DNA of 64,000 nt from Methanoculleus thermophilus. Lineage in GTDB: Archaea; Halobacteriota; Methanomicrobia; Methanomicrobiales; Methanoculleaceae. Below the pieces are notes generated by a model, which made no database searches, was not told where the DNA came from, and saw only the letters and a program-made list of their open reading frames with translations. This document shows, one piece after another, positions 16,340 to 25,029 of the stretch (position 1 is its first letter; every line of letters begins with the position of its first letter). A program made the position numbers and the translations under genes. The stretch spans positions 1 to 64,000 of the forward strand of contig NZ_BCNX01000010.1 of the NCBI RefSeq assembly GCF_001571405.1, read 5' to 3'.

Positions 16340-17146
16340 ATGCCTATGAGGGCATGGCACTCTATTATCTGCCTCGCAATTGCGCTTACGGTGCTCTTCT
16401 GTGGCTGTCTCACGGTTGAAGTCCATTCTAAGGTCGATGTAGACGCCACGGTGAGCTCGTACTCGTTCAATCTTACAACGAACCAGTTCGTGTATGATGC
16501 ACTGAAGGAGAGCGCAAAAGAGCAGGGATATGCTACGTTACGGGAATCACTCCTATCGCAGACCGAACCTGGGACTATCGAATACAGCGAGGTCTGGGAT
16601 GGCGATACGGTTACGATCCGCATGGATAGCCTGCGACCCACACAGTTGCTCGATCCAGGAAACTGGACGGTGCAAAAGGTCGACGGGTATATGATTTACC
16701 GGGATGCCAGGTTCGTATCAAATGAGTCTACCGATGATTCGGAAGAACTCGTCGATGAATCAGATGAGTTTGTTGATGATTCTGACTGGCTCGACAATGG
16801 GTCGGATGAGTTCATTGATGATTCTGACTGGCTCGGCAATGAGTCGGATGAGTTCGTTGATGATTCAGATTGGCTCGGCAATGAAGCAGACGACCTCGGC
16901 GATGCGTTGTTAAGCGGTGTCAGCCTGCACTACTACCTTGAGATGCCCGGGAAGATCGTTGATACCAACGCAAACACGGTGAACGGGAATAAGGCGGAGT
17001 GGCACCTGACCGGTACGGACGTCTTCACGACTGAGATCTATGCTAAAAGCGAGGTCCCGGCCCTTGCATTGCCCGGATTCAGCGCGCTGGCCGCACTTGC
17101 CGGGCTGGCTTGTGCGCTGGTATGCCTGTACCGGAAGAACAGGTAA
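16340..17146 (+). CDS. secreted lipoprotein with acidic tandem repeats and PGF-CTERM-like anchor
   Basis: 268 residues. The N-terminal signal ends in a lipobox-like LFCGC (about residues 19-23). The extracellular part carries a highly acidic tandem repeat of 14 residues, three copies (about 141-182), rich in D, S and W. The C-terminus has LPGFSALAALAGLACALVCL followed by YRKNR, which matches the PGF-CTERM pattern recognised by archaeosortase A (PGF motif, transmembrane helix, basic end). It is probably displayed on the cell surface and processed at both ends. Function is unknown; the acidic repeats may bind cations. Confidence 0.7.
   Translation: MPMRAWHSIICLAIALTVLFCGCLTVEVHSKVDVDATVSSYSFNLTTNQFVYDALKESAKEQGYATLRESLLSQTEPGTIEYSEVWDGDTVTIRMDSLRPTQLLDPGNWTVQKVDGYMIYRDARFVSNESTDDSEELVDESDEFVDDSDWLDNGSDEFIDDSDWLGNESDEFVDDSDWLGNEADDLGDALLSGVSLHYYLEMPGKIVDTNANTVNGNKAEWHLTGTDVFTTEIYAKSEVPALALPGFSALAALAGLACALVCLYRKNR
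16760..16885 (+). repeat. three 42-bp tandem repeats inside the lipoprotein gene
   Basis: Units 16760-16801, 16802-16843 and 16844-16885 encode SDEFVDDSDWL-type 14-mers. Units 2 and 3 are almost identical at the DNA level, implying recent slippage or unequal exchange. The copy number is likely to vary between strains (inference). Confidence 0.9.
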
Positions 17147-17316
17147 TGGAGAGACGGCCCTGCAGGTGTATGGATTCCATCTCCATTTCTTAACCAACTC
17201 CTTTTCTTAAGTGGATATTTCGAGGCGCCTCCAGTATCCTCGCACCACTCCAGAAGTCTCATCTAAGACAGCCAAAGTTGCCGTACAGCCGTCTACGACC
17301 GATAAACATTTACAAA

Positions 17317-17339
17317 TCTTTAAGTTACTTTTTCTGCAA
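17317..17339 (+). promoter_or_regulatory. conserved upstream element of the three-repeat Cache lipoprotein
   Basis: These 23 bases match 20066-20088 at 20 of 23 positions (TCTTTAAGTT then TTCTGCAA), at a similar distance from the chosen start codons of the two paralogues (25 and 22 bases). It contains a TTTAA core that may act as the TATA box. The similarity suggests shared control or ancestry by duplication of gene plus promoter. Confidence 0.5.
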
Positions 17340-17364
17340 AAATCTGAAAGCAGGAGTGTGCAGT

Positions 17365-18756
17365 ATGGCACGTAAAAGAATCCCATTGATCAGTATAGTT
17401 GCCCTAATTATTGCCCTAGTCACCGTTGCTGCATGTGTTGGAACTAATGAGGCAGAGAAGGTGCCCGGGAAAGTAGTTACGCCCCCCGCAGTGACCGAAC
17501 CAGCAACAAAGACGCCCACGCTGGATGATATGAAGGCTCTTGCCGTGGAGATCGCGAGTGCGATCGACGGCGACACTATGGCGGCGCTCAAGCCAGGGGA
17601 TGAGACCACCCCGGAGTACGCTGCCATCCACGACCAGCTCGTGGCCTTCCGCGAGGCAAACCCGTGGGTCACCTACGTCTATACCATGCGCAAGACCGAG
17701 AATGTCACAGAGTTCGTCGTGGATGCAGACTACGGCACTGGTGATGCAGATGCATGCGCAATAGGCGAGATCTACTCTCCCACGGAAGAAGACACCGTGT
17801 TCCTTGCCGGGTTTGAGGAGCCTGCGGCCGAAATTGACGTTACCGTCTATGGCTACGCACCAATCAAGGACGCAAGTGGCGCCAGCGTTGGGCTTGTCTG
17901 CCTGGTACCCGGAGTCCCGATTGCACAGAGCGACCTGGAGGCTCTCGCGGCGGAGATCGCAAGTGCGATTGACGGCGACGCTCACGCCGCACTCAAACCC
18001 GGCGACGAGGACACCCCGGAGTACACTGCCATCCGCGATCAGCTCGTGGCCTTCCGGGAGGAAAACCCTGAGATCAGTGGAATCTACACCATGCGCAATG
18101 CAGGGGACATCACCGAGTACGTCGTGGATGCAGACTACGGCACCGGTGATGGATGGGCAATAGGCGACATATACACCCCAACGGCTCTGGACACTGCCCT
18201 CCTTGCCGGATTTGAGGAGCCCTCGGCTGAGATTTACGCTTATGTCTATGGCTATGCTCCAATCAAGAACGCGAGTGGCGCCGGTGTCGGGGCAGTGATT
18301 CTCGAAGCAAGAATCCCGATCACGCAGGAGAGGGTGAAAGCGCTCGCGGTGGAGATTGCAGGTGAGATCGACGGCGATGCCATGGCGGCGCTCAAACCCG
18401 GCGATGAGGGCACTCCGGAGTACATCGCCATCAGCGATCGGCTCGAGGCCTTCCGGAAGGAAAACCTCGGGGTCATCTATGTTTATACCATGCGTAAAGC
18501 AGGGGACGTAGCCGAGTACGTCGTGGATGCAGACTACGGTCGCGCGGAATCTGCCAAGATCGGCGACGTTTACGTGCCGAACGAGAGTGACGTCGCGCTC
18601 CTTGCTGGATTTACGGAACCATCCGTAGAACCCGGGTTTTACCTCGACGATTGGGGTAACAGGACCGCCACCGTCATCTCCGGATATGCTCCGGTCAAGA
18701 GCTCAGACGGTACCATCGTCGGACTCGTTGGTGTCGATCTGGGAATTCTCCACTGA
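17365..18756 (+). CDS. secreted lipoprotein with three Cache/PDC-like repeats
   Basis: 463 residues. The signal peptide ends at a lipobox (VTVAAC). Three homologous units of about 133 residues follow (period about 400 bases), each with GDGD-type MAALKPGDE, TPEY, AFRxxNP, VYTMRK, VVDADYG, LLAGFEEPS and GYAPIK. The final unit ends SGYAPVKSSDGTIVGLVGVDL. This pattern is that of extracellular PDC/Cache sensor domains of methanogen histidine kinases and chemoreceptors, yet here there is no kinase or transmitter. It probably binds a small ligand at the surface. The start is set by GGAG eight bases before the ATG. A two-repeat paralogue is at 20111. Confidence 0.75.
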   Translation: MARKRIPLISIVALIIALVTVAACVGTNEAEKVPGKVVTPPAVTEPATKTPTLDDMKALAVEIASAIDGDTMAALKPGDETTPEYAAIHDQLVAFREANPWVTYVYTMRKTENVTEFVVDADYGTGDADACAIGEIYSPTEEDTVFLAGFEEPAAEIDVTVYGYAPIKDASGASVGLVCLVPGVPIAQSDLEALAAEIASAIDGDAHAALKPGDEDTPEYTAIRDQLVAFREENPEISGIYTMRNAGDITEYVVDADYGTGDGWAIGDIYTPTALDTALLAGFEEPSAEIYAYVYGYAPIKNASGAGVGAVILEARIPITQERVKALAVEIAGEIDGDAMAALKPGDEGTPEYIAISDRLEAFRKENLGVIYVYTMRKAGDVAEYVVDADYGRAESAKIGDVYVPNESDVALLAGFTEPSVEPGFYLDDWGNRTATVISGYAPVKSSDGTIVGLVGVDLGILH

Positions 18757-18829
18757 TCACTCTCCATTCCCGGTCGGAGGAATGTATCATCCCCTCCGGG
18801 GATCTTTTTTCCGGAAAAGATAACTCTCC

Positions 18830-19156
18830 ATGCGGCAAGAGCGTATTATGAAAGATACAGTCTCAAGGACGGGCCAGTGTGCTGCAGGACCATCCGCGCC
18901 GAAGGCGGACCGCATGGCTCTCCTCAAAGAGATCGCCGCATTCACCCGCGAGTACGCCGATGTCCTTGCCCGGTACCACACCTACACGATGGACGACCTC
19001 AACCGCATCGAGCAGGAGTGCTGGAGGCTGCACGACGAGGCGTGCAGCAGGGGAGCCTGCGGGAGCGCCGGGGAACTTGCGGAACTCGAGTACCTCATCG
19101 GCCGGGCGAAGGAGATGATGGCGAAGATGATGGAGAGCGAGAGAGGGCCGGGATAA
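18830..19156 (+). CDS. hypothetical helical protein
   Basis: 108 residues, or 102 from the second Met at 18848; the start is unresolved. Largely alpha-helical, with an ALLKEIAAFTREYADVLARYH stretch followed by a second helix rich in E and M at the C-terminus (EMMAKMMESE). Three cysteines (QC, EC, AC) are present without a clear motif. No family is recognised. Codon use matches the host and the frame is uninterrupted. The next gene begins about 100 bases later. Confidence 0.5.
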   Translation: MRQERIMKDTVSRTGQCAAGPSAPKADRMALLKEIAAFTREYADVLARYHTYTMDDLNRIEQECWRLHDEACSRGACGSAGELAELEYLIGRAKEMMAKMMESERGPG

Positions 19157-19260
19157 GCCGGCGCCCTCCAGCCGGTCATCGGGGCGGGTTGCCCGGGGAG
19201 AATCCTCCACCACCATCCCGATGCGGCATTCATGCGCATACAACTCCGGGAAGTGCCAGG

Positions 19261-20034
19261 ATGGATTGTGTGAAGTTCTTTCTGGATGAGGGCGTCGACG
19301 TCTTCGCCCGGGTCGGGATCGAGGAACTCCCCGATGCGGATAGAGAATCGGTGCTGCGGTTCCTCCCGGCCGCCCGATCCGTGATCGTTTTTGGAAGAGA
19401 GGTCCCCGCTGCGGTATACCGGATGCCGCCGAACGAGGAGACTCGGGAGATGCTCCGGATCGCCGGGAGCCTGGACGACACCGCCCTGCGGCTCGCCGGC
19501 CTCCTGGGTGCGGAGGGTATCGCTGCCCGCCCCGTCCCGCTCTACCTGCCCGTGCGGGTCGTCGACGGGAGGGTGCAGGGCGTCGTCCGCTTGAAACAGG
19601 TCGCCGCGGCCGCGGGGCTCGGGGAGATCGGCACGAGCACTCTCCTCCTCAACCGGCGCTTCGGCCCGCGGCTGCTGCTCTCCGGCGTCGTGACCGGCCC
19701 GGGTGCCCCGGAATTCGGGAGAAAGGATGGGGCGGGCGGCAACGGTGCGCCGCTCTGCACCGGGTGCAGGGCCTGCATCCGGGCATGCCCGGAGGGAGCG
19801 CTGGGGCCGGAGGGTGTCGATGCGTTCCGGTGTCGGACGGTGCGTGCATGGGTTCCGCCCCCGGTCGTCCCGGCCGTGAAGTGGCTGCTCCGGCGGCGGC
19901 TCCTTCTCGGAGTTCTTGCCCCGCTTGCGCCGCTCGTTGCCAGGACGGCGACGATCCGGTGCAGCCTCTGCGTCACCGGGTGCCCGGCGCTTCCGGGAGC
20001 GGCTGAAGAGAGTTATCCGCGAAAATTTTCGTGA
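19261..20034 (+). CDS. 4Fe-4S protein related to epoxyqueuosine reductase
   Basis: 257 residues. The N-terminal half has the QueG-like layout (ARSVIVFGREVP, GLGEIGTSTLLLNRRFGPR), then a [4Fe-4S] site CTGCRACIRACP, then a linker with a basic hydrophobic stretch (about 205-235), then a second cluster CSLCVTGCP. QueG proper also has a cobalamin-binding N-terminus; it is not convincingly visible at this length, so the protein is more likely a relative of unknown substrate. The start at 19261 is preferred over a much longer frame from 18877, whose extra N-terminus is an out-of-frame copy of the preceding gene. Confidence 0.7.
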   Translation: MDCVKFFLDEGVDVFARVGIEELPDADRESVLRFLPAARSVIVFGREVPAAVYRMPPNEETREMLRIAGSLDDTALRLAGLLGAEGIAARPVPLYLPVRVVDGRVQGVVRLKQVAAAAGLGEIGTSTLLLNRRFGPRLLLSGVVTGPGAPEFGRKDGAGGNGAPLCTGCRACIRACPEGALGPEGVDAFRCRTVRAWVPPPVVPAVKWLLRRRLLLGVLAPLAPLVARTATIRCSLCVTGCPALPGAAEESYPRKFS

Positions 20035-20065
20035 AAATCGTAATCAGCCGCTGTAAATTTGCGAG

Positions 20066-20088
20066 TCTTTAAGTTCCTGCTTCTGCAA
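20066..20088 (+). promoter_or_regulatory. conserved upstream element of the two-repeat Cache protein
   Basis: It matches 17317-17339 at 20 of 23 bases and sits 22 bases before ATG 20111, which helps choose that start over the GTG at 20096. Confidence 0.45.
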
Positions 20089-20110
20089 TAGATCCGTGAA
20101 GGCATATCGG

Positions 20111-21049
20111 ATGACAGGCCAGAAAGTTCTGATAGCCGCAGTTATTGCGCTGATTATTGTTGCAGCAGGGATTATGCTTGCATTTGGGCCCGGCGCGACC
20201 GGGCCGGCTCCCGCCGAGAGCGTGCCGGTGAAGAAGGTGCCCACGCAGGATGAGATGAGGGCTCTCGTGGCGGAGATTGCGGGGCAGATCGACGGAGACG
20301 CCTTCGCCGCGCTCAGGCCCGGCGACGAGAATACCACGGCATATATCGCCATCCATGACCGGCTCAATGCTTTCCGGTCCGCAAATCCCGAGATCGTCTA
20401 CATCTCGACGATGCGCAGGGTGGGGGACGCCATCGAGCAGGTCGTTGATGCGGACTACGGCAGCAGCGACGGATACGCAATCGGCGACGGATACTACGTT
20501 GCGGAACCGGACGAGCCTTTCCTTGCCGGATTTACGGAGCCCTACACTGAGGTCTACTCCAGGGTCTACGGGTATGCTCCGGTGAGGGATGCAAGCGGCG
20601 TCGCCGTTGGCGTAGTCTGCCTCGAACCGGATGGCCCGATCGAGCAGGAGCGGATCGAAGCCCTTGCAGCGGAGATTGCAGGGCAGATCGACGGAGACGC
20701 CTTCGCCGCACTCAAGCCCGGCGATGAGAATACCACGGCATTCATCACCATTCGCGACCAGCTCGAAGCCTTCCGGACCGCGAACCCCGAGATCAGCTAC
20801 ATCTACACGATGCGTAAGGTCGATGATACCGTCGAGTATGTCGTGGACGCAGACTACGGCAGCGAAGACGGAGTTGCGATAGGCAACGGCTACGCCCTGA
20901 CGGATCTCGACGCCGGACTCCTCGCCGGCTATGAGGGACCCACCGCCGAGATCTACTCCATCATCTACGCGTATGCCCCGATCATGAACGCGAGCGGCTC
21001 CAGCGTCGGGATCGTCGGCGTCGATATGGGGTTCGTTCACCGGCCATAA
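20111..21049 (+). CDS. membrane-anchored protein with two Cache/PDC-like repeats
   Basis: 312 residues. An N-terminal transmembrane segment (about 5-25, VLIAAVIALIIVAAGIMLAF) lacks a lipobox cysteine, unlike the paralogue at 17365. Two units of 133 residues (period 399 bases) carry RPGDENTTAY, AFRxANPEI, VVDADYG, LLAGY/F and YAPI. Their first 75 bases are almost identical in DNA, suggesting recent duplication or gene conversion. It probably displays sensor-like ligand-binding domains outside the cell without a cytoplasmic output domain. It ends VGIVGVDMGFVHRP. Confidence 0.72.
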   Translation: MTGQKVLIAAVIALIIVAAGIMLAFGPGATGPAPAESVPVKKVPTQDEMRALVAEIAGQIDGDAFAALRPGDENTTAYIAIHDRLNAFRSANPEIVYISTMRRVGDAIEQVVDADYGSSDGYAIGDGYYVAEPDEPFLAGFTEPYTEVYSRVYGYAPVRDASGVAVGVVCLEPDGPIEQERIEALAAEIAGQIDGDAFAALKPGDENTTAFITIRDQLEAFRTANPEISYIYTMRKVDDTVEYVVDADYGSEDGVAIGNGYALTDLDAGLLAGYEGPTAEIYSIIYAYAPIMNASGSSVGIVGVDMGFVHRP

Positions 21050-21166
21050 GCGCTGATCGGGAAGCGGGGGCGCCAGCCCCTCCTCCCGAATGCTATGAAG
21101 GTCCCGGTCTATGGGCGATCTCGGGTGCACTGACGGGAGTTCGGCGGGGTTGCCCGCCTCCCCTCC

Positions 21167-21355
21167 TCACCAGACCTCTTGGCCGCCGGCAAAATGGGCG
21201 GTGAAGATCCTGCCTGGATCGTCCGTCTCTTCTACGTTGGGGATCTTCGCACCCGCGAGACTCCCGAACCCCGCGGGCACATAGAGGGTGAAGTCCAAGG
21301 GAGCCGCACCGTTCGAGGCGGCCCTTGAGATATGCAGCGACGGCATGGGGGTCAC
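21167..21355 (-). CDS. possible small gene or gene remnant
   Basis: An open frame of 62 codons with host-like GC-rich third positions and a protein-like text (APLDFTLYVPAGFGSLAG, then DPGRIFTAHFAGGQEVW). No family is recognised and no Shine-Dalgarno precedes either Met. It may be the 3' end of a decayed gene. The rest of the 21050-21451 gap holds no other candidate. Confidence 0.25.
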   Translation of the reverse strand: MTPMPSLHISRAASNGAAPLDFTLYVPAGFGSLAGAKIPNVEETDDPGRIFTAHFAGGQEVW

Positions 21356-21400
21356 AGTGCAGCCAGTATCACAATATGCTTCGTAGTCACACCCCGCCGG

Positions 21401-21414
21401 GTACTTTTAAGTAC
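21401..21414. promoter_or_regulatory. palindrome with TATA-like core upstream of the sugar-dehydrogenase-like gene
   Basis: GTACTT, TT, AAGTAC is a perfect 6-bp inverted repeat about 40 bases before ATG 21452. Its TTTTAAG centre could be the TATA box, in which case a dimeric regulator binding the palindrome would block transcription (inference). Confidence 0.35.
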
Positions 21415-21451
21415 TTCCACCTGATCCATCCTAACCGGGAGCGAGAGCGCT

Positions 21452-22690
21452 ATGCCGGAACAAGCAGCCCCGGACCGGGTGAGCCTCGAACTCGTCGCAG
21501 AGGGGTTCACCATGCCCGTTGCGCTTGCATCCCCCGCAGACGGGACCGGGCGACTCTTCGTTGCGGACCTTCCCGGCGTCATCCGGGTCATCGACGCCGA
21601 GGGCCGTCTTTTGGATGAGCCGTTCCTCGAGATCACCGACCGGGTCGTCGGGCTCCGCACCGGGTACGATGAACGTGGGCTCCTCGGCCTCGCGTTTCAC
21701 CCGCAGTTCGTCGAGAGCGGGAGATTCTTCGTATACTACAGTGCTCCTCTCCGGGACGGTGCGCCCGAAGGCTGGGACCACACGAGCCGGGTATCGGAGT
21801 TTCGGGTCGCGGCAGATGATCCAGACCGGGCAGATCCGGACTCAGAGCGGGTGATTCTCGAGGTCGATCAGCCGCAGGCGAACCACAACGGCGGCTCGAT
21901 CGCCTTCGGCCCCGACGGCTACCTCTACATCCCGCTCGGCGACGGTGGGGGTGCGAACGACGTCGGGAGAGGCCACCTGCCGGGAGGGAACGGGCAGAAT
22001 CTCGGGACGCTGCTGGGGAAGATTCTCCGGATCGATATAGACGGCGGGAAGCCCTACGGCATCCCGGCGGACAACCCGTTCGTGGGGAGAGAGGGGCGGG
22101 ACGAGATCTACGCCTACGGCCTGCGCAACCCATGGAGGATGACGTTCGACGCCGGGGGCGAGCACCGGCTCTTTGCCGCCGATGCCGGGCAGTACCTCTG
22201 GGAGTCGGTCAAGATCATCGTCCCTGGCGGGAACCACGGCTGGAGCCTTCGGGAGGGCAACCACGCCTTCGACCCCGAAAACCCCTACGAGTCGCCGGCA
22301 GACGTGCCCCGGACCGGCCGCCGCGGCGAGCCCCTGGTCGACGCGATCATCGAGTACCCGAACGCCAACCAGCCCGGCGGGATCGGGGCGGTCGTCATCG
22401 GCGGCTACGTCTACCGGGGGCAGGCACTCCCCGGGCTCTTCGGGCGCTACGTATTCGGCGAGTGGAACCGGGCGGGGACCGACGGCGATGGGATCATCTT
22501 CGTCGCGACGGAGAAACCCGGAAGTCCGTGGGAGTTTCATGAGATCGAGGTTGCCGGGAGCCGGACCGTGGGGGCGTATGTCCTCGCGTTCGGGGAGGAT
22601 GCAGAGCGCGAACTCTATATTCTGACCTCAAAGAGCCGGGGACCGGCCGGGAAGACCGGCAGGGTTTATCGGCTCGTCCCGCCGCCCTGA
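21452..22690 (+). CDS. PQQ-dependent sugar dehydrogenase-like beta-propeller protein
   Basis: 412 residues of the glucose/sorbosone dehydrogenase family. Motifs in order: GFTMPVALASPADGTGRLFV, ERGLLGLAFHPQF, NHNGGSIAFGPDGYLYIPLGDGG, LGKILRIDIDG, YAYGLRNPWRMTFD, PGGNHGWSLREG, GGYVYRG. These are the six-bladed propeller repeats and the histidine/arginine positions that bind PQQ in soluble glucose dehydrogenase. No signal peptide is visible, which is odd for a family usually exported. Methanogens are not known to make PQQ, so the cofactor and reaction are uncertain. GGAG precedes the ATG by about ten bases. Confidence 0.83.
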   Translation: MPEQAAPDRVSLELVAEGFTMPVALASPADGTGRLFVADLPGVIRVIDAEGRLLDEPFLEITDRVVGLRTGYDERGLLGLAFHPQFVESGRFFVYYSAPLRDGAPEGWDHTSRVSEFRVAADDPDRADPDSERVILEVDQPQANHNGGSIAFGPDGYLYIPLGDGGGANDVGRGHLPGGNGQNLGTLLGKILRIDIDGGKPYGIPADNPFVGREGRDEIYAYGLRNPWRMTFDAGGEHRLFAADAGQYLWESVKIIVPGGNHGWSLREGNHAFDPENPYESPADVPRTGRRGEPLVDAIIEYPNANQPGGIGAVVIGGYVYRGQALPGLFGRYVFGEWNRAGTDGDGIIFVATEKPGSPWEFHEIEVAGSRTVGAYVLAFGEDAERELYILTSKSRGPAGKTGRVYRLVPPP

Positions 22691-22696
22691 CCTCCG

Positions 22697-23380
22697 CTAC
22701 TCCGCGAGGTCTCGCCGGACATCCCGCATCGTCTCATCGAAGTCCTGCATCAGGGTGTCGGATCGATCCTGCACCGCATCGTACACCATGGTCAGGACGG
22801 TGAGGGCACGATACGGCACCCACGCCCTGTGAGTGGAGACGGTGTGAAACCCCGCCCTCTCATACAGCCGCACCGCAGGCGGGTTGGGGGCGATGACGGA
22901 GAGAACGATCCTCCCGCCCCCGCGGGACCGGACCCGCCTGACAGCGTCCTCGAGCAGCGCCGCGCCGATTCCCCGGCCCCGCTCTGCAGGAGCGACCGAG
23001 AGGCTGGAGATCTCGTATGCGGGCTCCGGTTCTCGCTTCAGGTAGTGCGGCGCAAAGATTAGCAGTTCGACAAGGAAGAACCGTACGGCGGTGATGGGGC
23101 CGGCCGCACGGGCGACAGCGAGAGCCCCCTTCACGAGCCCGGGGGCGTCCGGTGCCTGCATGACCAAGATCCCGGCGACCCTGCCCTCCCTGACGGCGCA
23201 GGTGATCATCTCGCGCCCAAAGGCATTGCCGCCCGCCCTGACCAGACGCTCGATCGTTGAAAGAGCCCTCGTCCGATCCCTGCCAAAGACGAGCGGGAAA
23301 TACGCCGGCTCGGTCTCGTAAATTAGACCCGCAACCTCCTCGGTGCAGTGCCGGTCCGGGCTGAACGGTTCGATAAACAT
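22697..23380 (-). CDS. GNAT-family N-acetyltransferase
   Basis: 227 residues. The C-terminal GNAT core shows ISSLSVAPAERGRGIGAALLEDA (motif A with the R/G-x-x-G-x-G/A acetyl-CoA loop) and NPPAVRLYERAGFH (motif B). The N-terminal 100 residues (FSPDRHCTEEVAGLIYETEPAYF) are family-specific. A protein or small-molecule substrate cannot be predicted. GGAG lies nine bases before ATG 23380, so this start is preferred to one at 23464. It converges with the propeller gene, whose stop is six bases away. Confidence 0.82.
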   Translation of the reverse strand: MFIEPFSPDRHCTEEVAGLIYETEPAYFPLVFGRDRTRALSTIERLVRAGGNAFGREMITCAVREGRVAGILVMQAPDAPGLVKGALAVARAAGPITAVRFFLVELLIFAPHYLKREPEPAYEISSLSVAPAERGRGIGAALLEDAVRRVRSRGGGRIVLSVIAPNPPAVRLYERAGFHTVSTHRAWVPYRALTVLTMVYDAVQDRSDTLMQDFDETMRDVRRDLAE

Positions 23381-23501
23381 CGGGGACGACTCCGGGGCGT
23401 CTCGGCGCTCAAAGCCCCCCGTCGGGGAGAAGGACGGGTTTTGGGGACGGATTCCTATGGGCATCCCGATGAGAGGGGAGGTCGCCGCTCTTTTGAGGGA
23501 T

Positions 23502-23927
23502 TTAAGTGCGCTCCGGCCTTCCCTTCCACTCCCAGAGCCTTGATCGGCTGTTGCCCTCGGCGTCGACGGTGTACTCGATTATGACGGCGGTTCCGTTGAG
23601 GCGGCTCCATTGCGGGGTGGACGAGCGGAAGAAGAGCAGCCCATGAAAGAGCGTTTCAGGGTCTGATGCGCTTCCTTTTCCCATACCCATCCCGGTGTAC
23701 ATGGCCATCTCGCCGTCCTTTGACGTGACCACGCCGGAACCCTCGGCGTGGAAGGTGTCCGGACTGCGCCACACACTCCAGGCGGTCGATAGGTCCTGGG
23801 ACTCGATGCCCAGCAGCCTTCCGGTCGACAGGTCCGTCGTCTCGATCTTCGGGCTGGTCTCGAGCAGCTCAACGACCCTTGTTCCGATGATCTTCCCTCG
23901 CGACTCGCCGATCAGTTCACCCGACAT
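23502..23927 (-). CDS. conserved-looking hypothetical protein, probable beta-barrel
   Basis: 141 residues, mostly predicted strands: GKIIGTRVVELL, IETTDLSTGRLLG, HAEGSGVVTSKDGEMAMYTGMGMG, LFFRSSTPQWSRLNGTAVIIEY. The pattern of a central GSGV-x-x-SKDGE turn suggests a small calycin-like or SRPBCC-like barrel. No catalytic motif is seen. The start is firm: GGAGGAG six bases before ATG 23927. It is monocistronic and lies between a GNAT and a regulator. Confidence 0.65.
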   Translation of the reverse strand: MSGELIGESRGKIIGTRVVELLETSPKIETTDLSTGRLLGIESQDLSTAWSVWRSPDTFHAEGSGVVTSKDGEMAMYTGMGMGKGSASDPETLFHGLLFFRSSTPQWSRLNGTAVIIEYTVDAEGNSRSRLWEWKGRPERT

Positions 23928-24086
23928 CTTCAACTCCTCCTGATGCTGTATTCGCTGCACCCCTCATCGCGATTCCAGAAGACCGTCTCGCGGGGTGCAC
24001 CGGTCAACCCTAACCATTGCGGGATAAAAAAAGTATGCGGATCTCCGGCGGTACGTCGATCGTATCGAGGGAATAGGGCCGGGGCG

Positions 24087-24872
24087 CTACGGTCCCAGGG
24101 CGGCGTAGAGGGTGCCGATGCCCGTGAGGGCCTTATAGCCCTTATCGGTGATGATATAGTCCCCCCGCTCATGCCGTTGCAGGATCAGTCCCGCGTCCTG
24201 GAGTTTCTTGAGATGGAAGAGCAGGTTCCCTCCCCGGAGATCGGTCAGGTTCGAGAGGGACGAGAACGTCTGCGACTCTGCGGCAAGCGCCTGCACGATC
24301 CGGAACCGGTGCCGGTTTGCGAGCGGCTCGAGGATCTCCCGAACCAGGACCTCGCCCGGAAGGTCCGCGATGGACGAAGAAGTCTCCTTGTTCTCCCGGT
24401 AGACCCCGAGCGATCGCATCAGATCGAGCTGTTTCTCAAAGAGTCGGTTCGTCTCGGCAAAGCAGGTAGCGCAGGACTCCAGTTTCCCGGCTTTACGCAT
24501 CGTCGCGAGCCGGTCACGGTAGGACCGGACGACCTCCTCGCTCACCTCACCGTCCCGGATATGCTCCGCGGAGGCCTTGAGGAACTCATAGAATACGGCG
24601 TAGCACCGCTCCCTCATCGGGCAGTCCCGGATCATCCGCTCCTGGAGCCTCTGGCCGGCATCGGAGAGGTTCTGCCCGATGAAGAGATCCGCGTACTCCC
24701 TGCGGAGTCCGCTGAGGGCCGCATCAACGTTCTGCCGGCTCGCATGCTCGATAAACCGCCTGATTTCGCTCCTGAGGCCGGCAAGTTCGGATCGAACCTC
24801 CTGGATCTCCTTCCCATAGAACTGCTCATCCTCGTCGGACCCCTTATGGTCATGGGACTGTAGCGTGGGCAT
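24087..24872 (-). CDS. ArsR-like regulator with N-terminal coiled coil
   Basis: 261 residues. An N-terminal acidic tail and coiled coil (about 15-60) are followed by a helical domain with three cysteines (CPMRERC and CATC), perhaps a metal or redox site. A C-terminal winged helix (about 175-255) has ANRHRFRIVQALAAESQTFSSLSNLTDLRGGNLLFHLKKLQDAGLI. The TATA-like TATAATATATA lies directly upstream of an in-frame Met at 24896, so transcription probably begins downstream of that codon and translation at 24872, almost leaderless. The same intergenic region serves the divergent gene at 25030. Confidence 0.75.
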   Translation of the reverse strand: MPTLQSHDHKGSDEDEQFYGKEIQEVRSELAGLRSEIRRFIEHASRQNVDAALSGLRREYADLFIGQNLSDAGQRLQERMIRDCPMRERCYAVFYEFLKASAEHIRDGEVSEEVVRSYRDRLATMRKAGKLESCATCFAETNRLFEKQLDLMRSLGVYRENKETSSSIADLPGEVLVREILEPLANRHRFRIVQALAAESQTFSSLSNLTDLRGGNLLFHLKKLQDAGLILQRHERGDYIITDKGYKALTGIGTLYAALGP

Positions 24873-25029
24873 CAGGTATAGTTTAGTGACGGGCATATAT
24901 ATTATACTAACTGTCTAACAGGATGAACGGTGAGACGATACCTGCGCGGCTCGGCTGCAAAGTGTATAGCAACGACTGCTCGCCGGCAAAGGCCGCCCGG
25001 GATACCACCAGGATGACGGAGGAAAAAGT

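Noticed and set aside
18877-19260. Long N-terminal extension of the Fe-S protein at 19261
   Set aside because: The extension is an alternate frame of the 18830 gene; the family-like text begins at the Met at 19261.
20069-21130. 353-codon minus-strand ORF opposite the two-repeat Cache gene
   Set aside because: Repeats in it mirror the sense repeats; no domain or start signal.
24873-24896. Upstream start for the 24087 regulator
   Set aside because: The TATA box directly precedes this Met, so it probably lies outside the transcript.
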